A stretch of DNA of 13,525 bases, taken from Desulfobacula sp. (GTDB lineage: Bacteria > Desulfobacterota > Desulfobacteria > Desulfobacterales > Desulfobacteraceae). The position numbers were made by a program, and so were the translations under genes. Every line of letters begins with the position of its first letter. Positions within the stretch are counted from its first letter, which is position 1. Where the stretch lies: positions 1 to 13,525 of the forward strand of contig JAGLNZ010000341.1 in the NCBI GenBank assembly GCA_023139225.1, given 5' to 3'. The notes beneath the pieces were generated by a model that was not told where the DNA came from, searched no databases, and saw only the letters and a list, made by a program, of their open reading frames with translations. Of the stretch, positions 1-6,758 are shown in pieces.

Positions 1-44
1 TCAATTTAGAAGAAGTCGGGGTTGGACTTTCACTTCAATATTAA
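1..44 (+). CDS. 3' end of a probable outer-membrane beta-barrel protein (partial)
   Basis: Reading from base 3, an open frame gives N-L-E-E-V-G-V-G-L-S-L-Q-Y and then TAA at 42-44. Alternating hydrophobic residues ending in a C-terminal aromatic residue are typical of the last strand (beta-signal) of outer-membrane barrels recognised by the BAM complex. Only 13 codons are visible, so neither family nor function can be assigned. The frame could be chance, but it ends cleanly about 50 bases before a gene with its own ribosome site. No terminator is visible after it. Confidence 0.45.
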   Translation, partial: NLEEVGVGLSLQY

Positions 45-95
45 AAGCAATAGCGTGATAAACAAGTTTACATATCATTTTTGAAAGGAATTTAC

Positions 96-932
96 ATGAA
101 TAGCATTAACATTGATAAAATCATTGAAACACTTACCTATTGGGCAACCACATACTCAGTAAAAATCATTGCCGCCATTCTTATTTTCTTAATTGGAAAA
201 TGGCTGGCCGGCAGAATTTCAAGACTGATCACAAAACTTCTTGGAAAAAACAATATTGATGTCACCCTGGTCAACTTCCTTGAAAGCATCATTTACTACA
301 CCCTGCTGATTGTTGTCATTATTGCTACAGCAGGCCAGCTGGGAATCAACACAACTTCATTCCTGACAATTGTAGGAGCGGCCGGTCTTGCCATCGCTCT
401 TGCGCTGAAAGATTCTTTGGCTAACTTTTCATCAGGGGTCATGCTTATCATGTTCAGGCCCTTCAGGGTGGGGGACTTTGTTAATACAGGTGGCGTATCC
501 GGAAGCGTCATCAGCATTGCCCTTTTTAATACCACCCTGGACACACCGGACAACCAGAGAGTAATTGTTCCCAATTCCAGCATTACCAGCAATGTAATCA
601 CCAATGTAACGGCTAATGATACAAGAAGAGTGGATCTTGTGATCGGCATCGGATATGATGATGATATTAAAAAAACAAAAGAGGTCCTTAAAAAAGTGCT
701 TGAAGAAGAAGAACGGGTTCTGGATACACCAAAAGCCAACATTGCAGTATCTGAACTTGCTGACAGCAGTGTGAATTTTGTTGTCAGGCCCTGGGTAAAA
801 ACTTCTGACTACTGGGATGTCTATTTTGATTTAACGGAAAAAATTAAAATAGTATTTGACAAAGAAGGTATCAGCATTCCCTATCCTCAACAGGATGTCC
901 ATATGTTCAACGAACCGGTAGAAAAAAAATAA
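96..932 (+). CDS. mscS: MscS-family small-conductance mechanosensitive channel
   Basis: Inner-membrane channel that opens on membrane tension and releases solutes during hypo-osmotic shock. The ATG at 96 is chosen over an in-frame TTG at 81 because GAAAGGA (83-89) lies just upstream of it. The product is 278 residues, close to E. coli MscS (286). Hydrophobic segments lie near residues 20-42, 63-85 and 88-112. The third is the Gly/Ala-rich pore helix (G-A-A-G-L-A-I-A-L-A-L-K-D), followed by the conserved F-R-P-F-R-V-G-D-F entry to the cytoplasmic beta domain near 120-128. The C-terminus has the family's I-P-Y-P-Q-Q-D-V-H near residue 265. The stop is 15 bases before the next start, so the two genes are probably co-transcribed. 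The family assignment is firm; the physiological trigger is inferred. Confidence 0.95.
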   Translation: MNSINIDKIIETLTYWATTYSVKIIAAILIFLIGKWLAGRISRLITKLLGKNNIDVTLVNFLESIIYYTLLIVVIIATAGQLGINTTSFLTIVGAAGLAIALALKDSLANFSSGVMLIMFRPFRVGDFVNTGGVSGSVISIALFNTTLDTPDNQRVIVPNSSITSNVITNVTANDTRRVDLVIGIGYDDDIKKTKEVLKKVLEEEERVLDTPKANIAVSELADSSVNFVVRPWVKTSDYWDVYFDLTEKIKIVFDKEGISIPYPQQDVHMFNEPVEKK

Positions 933-947
933 AAAAGGCATTTCTTC

Positions 948-3269
948 ATGACAGATAAAAAGTCACACGATTCGATCAAAACCATTTCAAAGCTAATGGA
1001 GATAGAATATGATTTTTCCGGTGAGATTTCCAGGCTGGCTGGTGAAAATGAAAATTATCTGATAAAAAAAAATGACGGTACCTGTTTTGTGCTTAAACTG
1101 GCCGATGATGATACCACGGCCGGAATGATAGAAATTGAGCATATTGCAACGGAGCGGCTCATTGACGCCAAACTGGATGTCAGTCTTCCACGGGTAATCC
1201 TGACAAGGACCGGGTCTGTCCAGGCCTGTCTGATGACAAAAGACAGAAAAGAAATCCGCGGACGGCTTTTGGAATTTGTGCAGGGAAAAGCCTGGTGTGA
1301 TGCACTCCCTGCAACAAATGAGCAGTTAGAAGATCTTGGAAGCATTATCGCGCAGATGAATACAGCCATGTCTTTTATTATTTATCCGGACTCCAAAAAA
1401 ACCCATCACTGGGATCTTGCCGAAGCGGATCAGCACAGGCCTCAAATACCTCTCATTGACCGCCCGGAAAGACGTCAGATCCTTGAATGGGTTTTCCATC
1501 TTTATGCTGCCGTTGCCATGCCGTTATTTAAATCTTTACCCAAATCACTGATTCATGGAGATATTAATGACGACAATGTCCTGGTGACTGACAATCGTGT
1601 TTCCGGCATTCTTGATTTTGGAGACTGCCTTGCTAATCCCACAATCTGTGACCTTGCCATTGCCCTTGCTTATCATACCCTGGATGAAGACAATCCTCTG
1701 GAAGCGGCAGCAAGCATTATCGGTGCCTATCACAAGGTCCGTCCTTTATCCGTGGACGAAATGACGGTGATCTTCCCTTTGATGTGCACAAGGCTGGCTG
1801 TCTCGGTCATCATATCAGCACAAAGAAAAAAAAATGATCCAACCAGAGAAAGCTGGTTTGTTTCCGAAGAGCGAGCCTGGAAAAAACTGGAGGTCTTTTC
1901 AACAACAGGCCCGGCCCAGGCCGCTATTCTCCTGGCAAGCAAAACCAACCTTGAACCGTTTGAAGATCGCGGTGCATCTGTTACCGAACTATTAAATAAA
2001 CGTCAAAGACTTATTGCTCCGTCTATGTCCCCCTCCTATGACAACCCCTTAAAAATTCTGTACGGCAAAGGTCAATATTTATACGATTACAACGGCAGGC
2101 CCTTTCTTGATCTTTATAACAATGTCTGTCATGTGGGTCATTGCCACCCCAAAGTGGTTGAAGCAGGCATAAAACAAATGACAATGCTTAATACCAATAC
2201 CCGCTATTTATATGATGGTCTGACGGATTATGCCCAAAAGCTTTGTGATACCCTTCCCGAGGAACTGGACACCTGTTTTTTTGTCAACTCAGGCAGCGAA
2301 GCCAATGAACTGGCCCTGAGAATTGCAAGAACTTACACAGGACACAAGGACATGCTGGTTGTTGACAATGCCTTTCACGGGCATACCAGTTCTATGATTA
2401 ATATCAGTCCCTATAAATTTATGGGAAAAGGAGGCAAAGGCAAGCCTGAACCATGGGTTCATGTAGTGCCTGTGGCTGACGGATACAGGGGAAAATTCAA
2501 AGGACAGGGTAAAGATGCCGGAACAGCCTATGGCAATGAAGTGGGAAAAATCCTTGATACTATTAAAACACCCATTGCCGGATTTATCACGGAATCCCTG
2601 CTGTCCTGCGGCGGACAGGTGATCCCGCCCCGTGAATATTTTAAAACTGCTTTCAAGCATGTCAGAGATGCAGGAGGGCTTTGCATCATGGATGAAGTCC
2701 AGACAGGTTTTGGCCGGGTCGGCTCTCGTTTCTGGGCCTTTGAACTTCAAGATGTGGTCCCGGATATTGTTGTCATGGGAAAGCCCATTGGAAACGGCCA
2801 CCCCATGTCAGCCGTCGTGACCAGAAAAGAGATTGCAGCCTCTTTTGACAATGGCATGGAATTTTTTGCAACCTTTGGCGGCAATCCGGTATCCTGCGCC
2901 ATAGGAATGGCGGTTCTGGACGTTATTGAAAAAGAAAATCTGCAGGAACATGCAAAACAGATTGGCGCAAGGATGCTTGAGGGACTCAAAAAACTTAAAG
3001 GCAGACATGACATTATCGGCGATGTCAGGGGGATAGGTCTTTTTATCGGCATTGAGCTGGTTAAGGACAGGGACACACTGGCACCTGCAAGCCGAAAAGC
3101 GTCTGAAATGGTCAACCGCATGAAAAACAGGGGGATTTTACTGGGTGCGGACGGCCCTTTTAATAATGTCATTAAAATCAAACCCCCAATGGTGATCACT
3201 AAAGAGGATGCCGACATGTTTGTCCGGGTGTTTGATGATGCACTCTTAAATATGACCAATGCAGATTAG
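948..3269 (+). CDS. APH-type kinase fused to class-III PLP aminotransferase/phospho-lyase
   Basis: The 773-residue chain has two enzymes. Residues about 20-330 are an aminoglycoside-phosphotransferase-like kinase: catalytic loop H-G-D-I-N-D-D-N at 203-210 and metal-binding D-F-G at 223-225. Residues about 345-770 are a class-III (fold type I) PLP enzyme: N-S-G-S-E-A-N at 447-453, PLP-ring Asp582 in D-E-V-Q-T-G-F-G, and Schiff-base Lys612 in M-G-K-P-I-G-N-G. In animals, hydroxylysine kinase is APH-family, and phosphohydroxylysine and phosphoethanolamine phospho-lyases are class-III PLP proteins. The fusion therefore suggests a single protein that phosphorylates an amino alcohol and then eliminates phosphate and ammonia. 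This is inference; an amine transaminase with an attached kinase is the alternative. The start has AAAAAGG (932-938). It follows mscS by 15 bases in a likely operon. No signal peptide is seen, so it should be cytoplasmic. Confidence 0.9.
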   Translation: MTDKKSHDSIKTISKLMEIEYDFSGEISRLAGENENYLIKKNDGTCFVLKLADDDTTAGMIEIEHIATERLIDAKLDVSLPRVILTRTGSVQACLMTKDRKEIRGRLLEFVQGKAWCDALPATNEQLEDLGSIIAQMNTAMSFIIYPDSKKTHHWDLAEADQHRPQIPLIDRPERRQILEWVFHLYAAVAMPLFKSLPKSLIHGDINDDNVLVTDNRVSGILDFGDCLANPTICDLAIALAYHTLDEDNPLEAAASIIGAYHKVRPLSVDEMTVIFPLMCTRLAVSVIISAQRKKNDPTRESWFVSEERAWKKLEVFSTTGPAQAAILLASKTNLEPFEDRGASVTELLNKRQRLIAPSMSPSYDNPLKILYGKGQYLYDYNGRPFLDLYNNVCHVGHCHPKVVEAGIKQMTMLNTNTRYLYDGLTDYAQKLCDTLPEELDTCFFVNSGSEANELALRIARTYTGHKDMLVVDNAFHGHTSSMINISPYKFMGKGGKGKPEPWVHVVPVADGYRGKFKGQGKDAGTAYGNEVGKILDTIKTPIAGFITESLLSCGGQVIPPREYFKTAFKHVRDAGGLCIMDEVQTGFGRVGSRFWAFELQDVVPDIVVMGKPIGNGHPMSAVVTRKEIAASFDNGMEFFATFGGNPVSCAIGMAVLDVIEKENLQEHAKQIGARMLEGLKKLKGRHDIIGDVRGIGLFIGIELVKDRDTLAPASRKASEMVNRMKNRGILLGADGPFNNVIKIKPPMVITKEDADMFVRVFDDALLNMTNAD

Positions 3270-3359
3270 CCTCTTGTTAAAGATTCCCAGCTAAAGAAAC
3301 GATAATTAGATTATATCGTGTAATTAAATTGCACATGTTAACATCACAGGATAGTTAAG

Positions 3360-3491
3360 ATGGAAGATATATCTAAAATAAATCAAAGCGGCTCCATTCA
3401 TCCGGACAGACCGGGCATCACTTCTTATGATAAAAAAAAACACAAGAAAAAAAAGCATCACCGGGAAGCAAAAAAAACTTTGATGAATTAA
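3360..3491 (+). CDS. N-terminal part of a small lysine-rich hypothetical protein; frame broken in A-runs
   Basis: An ATG at 3360 with AGGA at 3348-3351 opens a 43-codon frame. It encodes an acidic/polar start (M-E-D-I-S-K-I-N-Q) and then a very basic run of Lys and His. The frame passes through A-runs of nine (3432-3440), eight (3447-3454) and seven (3471-3477) bases and stops at 3489-3491. The -1 frame is open from 3434 and continues into the downstream fragment ending at 3715. One extra A, or -1 slippage, would join both into one protein of about 118 residues. The upstream part has the ribosome site and the downstream part has the folded domain, so they look like halves of one gene. The function is not recognised. 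Confidence 0.5.
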   Translation: MEDISKINQSGSIHPDRPGITSYDKKKHKKKKHHREAKKTLMN

Positions 3492-3499
3492 CAAAAATT

Positions 3500-3715
3500 G
3501 TGGATGAAGCCCATAAAGAGCTTGAAGAAAATGATTCTCCCTTCCGGATTTGCATATACCAGGAAGGAGATGATATTTTTATTGATATTGTCACCATAGA
3601 CAACCTGGGAAAAACCGATCAGGTTTTCAAACATGATATTTCCCATGCCCAATTTGAAAACCTTGTTAATCACATAAAAACCGGACGAGGACTCATTCTT
3701 GATGCTGACGTATAA
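3500..3715 (+). CDS. C-terminal part of the same small hypothetical protein (about 70 residues)
   Basis: This frame encodes a helix-like acidic stretch, two beta-like segments (F-R-I-C-I-Y-Q-E-G-D-D-I-F-I-D-I-V) and a final helix. The nominal start is GTG at 3500, but no ribosome site precedes it. The frame is open back to 3434, and codons from 3476 onward (N-F-D-E-L-T-K-I-V) read as natural coding sequence. The true start is therefore more likely the ATG at 3360, reached through a frameshift. The helix-strand-strand-helix order faintly recalls FlaG-type flagellar proteins, but the FlaG signature V-I-R-Q-I-P is absent, so no family is claimed. It ends 165 bases before the next gene start. Confidence 0.55.
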   Translation: MDEAHKELEENDSPFRICIYQEGDDIFIDIVTIDNLGKTDQVFKHDISHAQFENLVNHIKTGRGLILDADV

Positions 3716-3793
3716 TCCGATTCTTCCATGGCCCGCAACCCCTCGGTTACCCTGTCTATTATTAATACCCGCCCATCAAAAAAATAAAATAAA

Positions 3794-3822
3794 TTGCAAA
3801 AGTCTTTGAATCCAAAGATAAT
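3794..3822 (+). promoter_or_regulatory. Candidate sigma70 promoter for the hotdog/DsrE-like gene pair
   Basis: TTGCAA at 3794-3799 (4 of 6 to the -35 consensus), a 17-base spacer, then GATAAT at 3817-3822 (5 of 6 to the -10 consensus). Transcription would start near 3829, giving a leader of about 50 bases to the ATG at 3881. This also argues against translation from the TTG at 3794. Confidence 0.45.
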
Positions 3823-3880
3823 AGAAAACCTGATTGTTAAACATTATGCAAATAACCTTTTTTCACAGGAGAAATCAGAC

Positions 3881-4351
3881 ATGGCACAAAAAGCTTTTCA
3901 GGATTATTATTCAGATGATTTCAGTCATTGCTACGGATGCGGCAGACTCAATGAGCACGGGTTGCAGATAAAAAGCTATTGGGATGGAGAACAAAGCGTT
4001 ACAAAATTTGTTCCCAATGAACACCATATTGCCATCCCAGGATTTGTATACGGCGGCCTGATTGCCTCCCTGATTGACTGCCATTCTACAGGGACGGCGG
4101 CGGCGGCATCCTATCGGGCAGAAGGCAGAAACATGGATACAGAACCTGAATTACGGTTTGTCACTGCATCCATAAAGGTGGATTATCTTGCCCCGACCCC
4201 TTTGGGTGTGGAACTCGAAATCCGCGGCAAGGTGATTGAAGTAACAAAGAAAAAGGTGATCGTTGAGGCAACAATAACAGCAAATAATAAAACCTGTGCT
4301 AAAGGAAATGTCGTGGCTGTCCGAATGCCTGATACAATGCTGCAGGGATAA
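3881..4351 (+). CDS. PaaI-like hotdog-fold acyl-CoA thioesterase
   Basis: The 156-residue protein is of usual single-hotdog length. The ATG at 3881 is preferred to an in-frame TTG at 3794 because AGGAG sits at 3867-3871. Near the N-terminus is C-Y-G-C-G-R-L-N-E-H-G-L (17-28), the C-x-x-C-G...N-x-x-G-L signature seen in a subgroup of PaaI-type thioesterases. The hotdog helix carries Y-G-G-L-I-A-S-L-I-D (57-66), with Gly58-Gly59 and Asp66 in the positions usually involved in thioester binding and hydrolysis. The later segment F-V-T-A-S-I-K-V-D-Y-L-A-P-T-P is the typical central strand. The predicted role is cytoplasmic hydrolysis of an acyl-CoA; the acyl group cannot be told. It is followed after 40 bases by a DsrE-like gene, probably in one operon. 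Confidence 0.85.
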   Translation: MAQKAFQDYYSDDFSHCYGCGRLNEHGLQIKSYWDGEQSVTKFVPNEHHIAIPGFVYGGLIASLIDCHSTGTAAAASYRAEGRNMDTEPELRFVTASIKVDYLAPTPLGVELEIRGKVIEVTKKKVIVEATITANNKTCAKGNVVAVRMPDTMLQG

Positions 4352-4391
4352 GTGAATTCTCATACACGATATATTTAAGGAGTATTAAAAA

Positions 4392-4745
4392 ATGGAAAAT
4401 CAAAAAAAAGTGATCTTTGCATTCCGGGGCGATCCCCTGTGCTTTATCCATGTCCTTCTCAATGGCATTGATCTTTATGAACGCGGCCAGGAAGGATTGA
4501 TCATCATAGAAGGAGAGGCGGTGACACTTGTTCCTGAAATGGCTAAACCAGGGCATTTTCTTTCAAGTCTTTACCAGAAGGCAAAAAAACTTGGTCTATT
4601 GCATGCCGCCTGCAAGGCATGCTCCATTAAACTTAAAGTTGAAAAAGAGATTGAAAAAGAAGGTATTCCTCTTATCGGCGACATGTCAGGTCATCCTTCC
4701 ATGGGAAGCTTTATTGAGAAAGGTTACCAGGTTATCACCTTTTAG
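4392..4745 (+). CDS. DsrE-like small cytoplasmic protein
   Basis: The 117-residue protein has AAGGAG (4377-4382) nine bases before its ATG. It begins with a beta strand and loop (V-I-F-A-F-R-G-D-P-L-C-F-I-H-V-L-L-N) and shows alternating strands and helices fitting the DsrE/DsrF fold. Cys17 lies early, and Cys74 and Cys77 form A-C-K-A-C-S, where DsrE-like proteins often carry a sulfur-binding cysteine. The C-terminal M-S-G-H-P-S-M...F-I-E-K-G-Y-Q-V-I-T-F is recalled from uncharacterised 'cytoplasmic proteins' of sulfate and metal reducers. A role in sulfur relay or redox handling is possible but unproven. It ends about 35 bases before a shared hairpin. Confidence 0.7.
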   Translation: MENQKKVIFAFRGDPLCFIHVLLNGIDLYERGQEGLIIIEGEAVTLVPEMAKPGHFLSSLYQKAKKLGLLHAACKACSIKLKVEKEIEKEGIPLIGDMSGHPSMGSFIEKGYQVITF

Positions 4746-4779
4746 CACCCTTTTTCCCGTTAAAACGACAATAAAATTC

Positions 4780-4807
4780 TATTCCCCGCAGCAGGCTGCG
4801 GGGAATA
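4780..4807. terminator. Hairpin between convergent genes, probably bidirectional
   Basis: Perfect inverted repeat: ATTCCCCGCAGC (4781-4792) pairs with GCTGCGGGGAAT (4795-4806), and an outer T-A pair at 4780/4807 makes 13 bp, some of which must open to form the loop. On the minus strand it is followed by an AT-rich tract with a run of T (complement of 4771-4779), so it best ends the SDR transcript. On the plus strand it follows the DsrE-like gene but lacks a clear T-tract. Confidence 0.75.
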
Positions 4808-4843
4808 TTCAATGAACCGGCAAGCGTTACAGAAAGATATACT

Positions 4844-5743
4844 CTATCTGCCGGTCAAAGGCCTTCCCAGGCTGTAAATCTGTCCGCAATGCTCATAGGG
4901 ATGAGCAGCCTCAAGGCTTTTTACCTGATCAAACTTATCTCTTATCTCTTCGGCCTTTATCGGTCTTTTGGTATCGCCGATGCAAACACCTTTGCCGGAA
5001 ACCATGACCGACCGGGCAAACCAACCGGCACTCATGGTAAAAATCATTCCGGATTCCCGAATCTCGTCAGAACATAGAAAGGTCACAATTGGCGTGTTGA
5101 ATTCAGGTTTGATTCTTTTGGCCACTTCATCGGGAAAAACCCCCTGGGTCATGCCGGTGGAAGCATTGGGAGCGACGGTATTGATTTTAATATTATACCT
5201 GGCTGTCTCAAGCTTTAAAGTGTTCATGATGCCGATGACCCCCATTTTGGCCGCCCCGTAATTTGACTGGCCGAAATTTCCATACATGCCCGAGGATGAC
5301 GCCGTAAATACAATTCGCCCGTAATTGTTCTCCTTCATGATTTTTACAGCCGGCTGGGTCACACAAAAAGCGCCTTTCAAATGGACGGCAATAACGTCAT
5401 CCCACTCTTGTTCCGTCATCTTCATAAATGACCGGTCCCGAAGGATACCGGCATTATTAATTAAAATATCCACTTTGCCGAAATGATCCATGGCCGTGTC
5501 AACAATATTTCGGCCGCCTGCCATGGTGGCTACGGTATCGAAACTTGCAACCGCCTGCCCGCCCGCATCTTTAATCTGGGCTGCCACCAGGTCTGCGGTC
5601 CGCTTCTTGTCAGGCTGCCGGCCGATATCGTTGACCACAACGGCCGCCCCCCTTTGTGCAAGATCCAATGCATATTCTTTTCCAATCCCCTCTCCTGCGC
5701 CTGTTACAATGGCAACCTTATTTTTAAAAGCAATTGTCTCCAC
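4844..5743 (-). CDS. SDR-family (3R)-hydroxyacyl-CoA dehydrogenase-like protein (MFE-2 type)
   Basis: The 299-residue NAD(P)-dependent short-chain dehydrogenase starts at GTG (5743) with GGAGG at 5748-5752. Cofactor motif T-G-A-G-E-G-I-G at 14-21; N-N-A-G at 96-99; catalytic Ser149, Tyr162 and Lys166 in S-S-S-G-M-Y-G-N-F-G-Q-S-N-Y-G-A-A-K. The runs G-A-A-V-V-V-N-D-I-G, G-I-L-R-D-R-S-F and G-M-Y-G-N-F-G-Q-S-N-Y closely resemble the dehydrogenase domain of peroxisomal multifunctional enzyme 2. That makes a 3-hydroxyacyl-CoA the likely substrate rather than a sugar or alcohol. The protein extends about 60 residues past the usual core, as in the MFE-2 group. It lacks the hydratase and sterol-carrier domains. 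Role: beta-oxidation or related acyl-CoA redox in the cytoplasm. Its product type fits the nearby thioesterase, but they are on opposite strands. Confidence 0.88.
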   Translation of the reverse strand: METIAFKNKVAIVTGAGEGIGKEYALDLAQRGAAVVVNDIGRQPDKKRTADLVAAQIKDAGGQAVASFDTVATMAGGRNIVDTAMDHFGKVDILINNAGILRDRSFMKMTEQEWDDVIAVHLKGAFCVTQPAVKIMKENNYGRIVFTASSSGMYGNFGQSNYGAAKMGVIGIMNTLKLETARYNIKINTVAPNASTGMTQGVFPDEVAKRIKPEFNTPIVTFLCSDEIRESGMIFTMSAGWFARSVMVSGKGVCIGDTKRPIKAEEIRDKFDQVKSLEAAHPYEHCGQIYSLGRPLTGR

Positions 5744-5805
5744 GTGGCCTCCGATTAGATAAAATTTATTATCTGTATCACTATATTGTTTCTTTATAGA
5801 TCTGT

Positions 5806-5814
5806 CTTATACCA
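5806..5814 (-). promoter_or_regulatory. Candidate extended -10 promoter of the SDR gene
   Basis: On the minus strand, T-G-G-T-A-T-A-A-G reads as an extended -10 (TG-n-TATAAG, 5 of 6). No good -35 is seen at 16-18 bases upstream. One arm of an 11-bp inverted repeat lies directly upstream, where a spacer and -35 would be, so repression at this site is conceivable. Confidence 0.35.
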
Positions 5815-5817
5815 AAA

Positions 5818-5853
5818 AATAAGTTTATAAAACCAAATCTTCATAAACTTATT
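5818..5853. repeat. 11-bp perfect inverted repeat in the SDR/AIM24 divergent region
   Basis: AATAAGTTTAT (5818-5828) and ATAAACTTATT (5843-5853) are exact reverse complements separated by 14 bases. The half-site start-to-start distance is 25 bp. There is no T-run adjoining that would suit a terminator, and the repeat lies between divergent start codons. A dimeric-regulator operator is therefore the more natural reading, but AT-rich sequence makes such repeats more likely by chance. Confidence 0.45.
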
Positions 5854-5937
5854 ATACAATGCCCTAAAAAAGGTGTATGATAAAAAATCTTAAACCAGTT
5901 TGATCAATTATGAAACTTAAATTTTCCGGAGGTATTT

Positions 5938-6726
5938 ATGAAATGCCATGAAGTCGATTATAAAATATTTGGCGATGATATGCAGACTGTAGAAGTAGAA
6001 CTTGATCCGGGTGAAACCGTCATTGCCGAGGCCGGCGCCATGAACTGGATGGAAGACGGTATTGCTTTTGAAGCTAAAATGGGGGACGGCTCCCAGCCGG
6101 ACAAAGGATTTATGGGCAAATTGTTTGATGCGGGCAAACGCGCAATGACCGGGGAATCTTTGTTCATGACCCATTTTACCAACCAGGGGCAGGGCAAAAA
6201 AAGAGCAGCTTTCAGCGCACCCTATCCCGGCAAGATCATCCCTGTGGATATGGCAAAAATCGGCGGAGAGCTGATATGCCAGAAAGACGCTTTTTTGTGT
6301 GCGGCCTTAGGAACCCAGGTTACAATAGCTTTCAGCAAAAAACTTGGCGCCGGTTTTTTCGGGGGTGAAGGATTTATCCTCCAGCGTCTTTTGGGTGATG
6401 GCATGGCATTTGTTCATGCCGGCGGCACCATTGTGAAAAAACAATTGCAGGGAGAAACTATCCGCGTAGACACCGGCTGTATCGTTGGATTCAGCCCGGG
6501 GATTGATTACGATATACAAAGAGCCGGAAATTTAAAATCAATGTTTTTCGGCGGGGAAGGCCTGTTTCTGGCAACCTTAAGCGGCCATGGCACCATTTAC
6601 CTTCAAAGCCTGCCGTTCTCAAGACTTGCAGACAGAATTCTTGCCCACGCACCATCGGCCGGCGGCAGCAGCAAGGGAGAAGGCTCTGTCCTGGGAGGCC
6701 TTGGCAGAATGCTGGACGGTGACTAA
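5938..6726 (+). CDS. AIM24/TIGR00266-family protein
   Basis: The 262-residue protein has GGAGG (5928-5932) five bases before its ATG. Family hallmarks are visible: E-A-G-A-M-N-W-M near 31-38; [12 protein letters not shown] near 140-151 followed by H-A-G-G; a second F-F-G-G-E-G-L-F at 203-210; and [13 protein letters not shown] at 222-234. The repeated F-F-G-G-E-G marks the two halves of the beta-rich AIM24 fold. The C-terminal tail is Gly/Ser-rich. There is no signal peptide or membrane segment. The biochemical role of bacterial members is not established; the mitochondrial homologue AIM24 is linked to inner-membrane organisation. It is divergent from the SDR gene and convergent with the next gene, 32 bases away. 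Confidence 0.85.
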   Translation: MKCHEVDYKIFGDDMQTVEVELDPGETVIAEAGAMNWMEDGIAFEAKMGDGSQPDKGFMGKLFDAGKRAMTGESLFMTHFTNQGQGKKRAAFSAPYPGKIIPVDMAKIGGELICQKDAFLCAALGTQVTIAFSKKLGAGFFGGEGFILQRLLGDGMAFVHAGGTIVKKQLQGETIRVDTGCIVGFSPGIDYDIQRAGNLKSMFFGGEGLFLATLSGHGTIYLQSLPFSRLADRILAHAPSAGGSSKGEGSVLGGLGRMLDGD

Positions 6727-6758
6727 AGGACAAGGGCAGACACGTTGACCAGATACGA

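Noticed and set aside
2289..3259. Long minus-strand open frames inside the kinase/PLP fusion gene.
   Set aside because: They are antisense shadows of a gene with intact motifs; their translations show no recognisable domain.
3335..3344. 10-bp palindrome ATGTTAACAT before the small lysine-rich gene.
   Set aside because: It is short and AT-rich, with no partner site or promoter placed around it; chance occurrence is likely.
3476..3715. FlaG-type flagellar protein.
   Set aside because: The helix-strand-strand-helix order is similar, but the FlaG signature is missing and no flagellar genes are nearby.
3794..3880. In-frame TTG extension of the hotdog protein (29 extra residues).
   Set aside because: AGGAG precedes the ATG at 3881, the usual family length fits that start, and 3794-3822 looks like a promoter.
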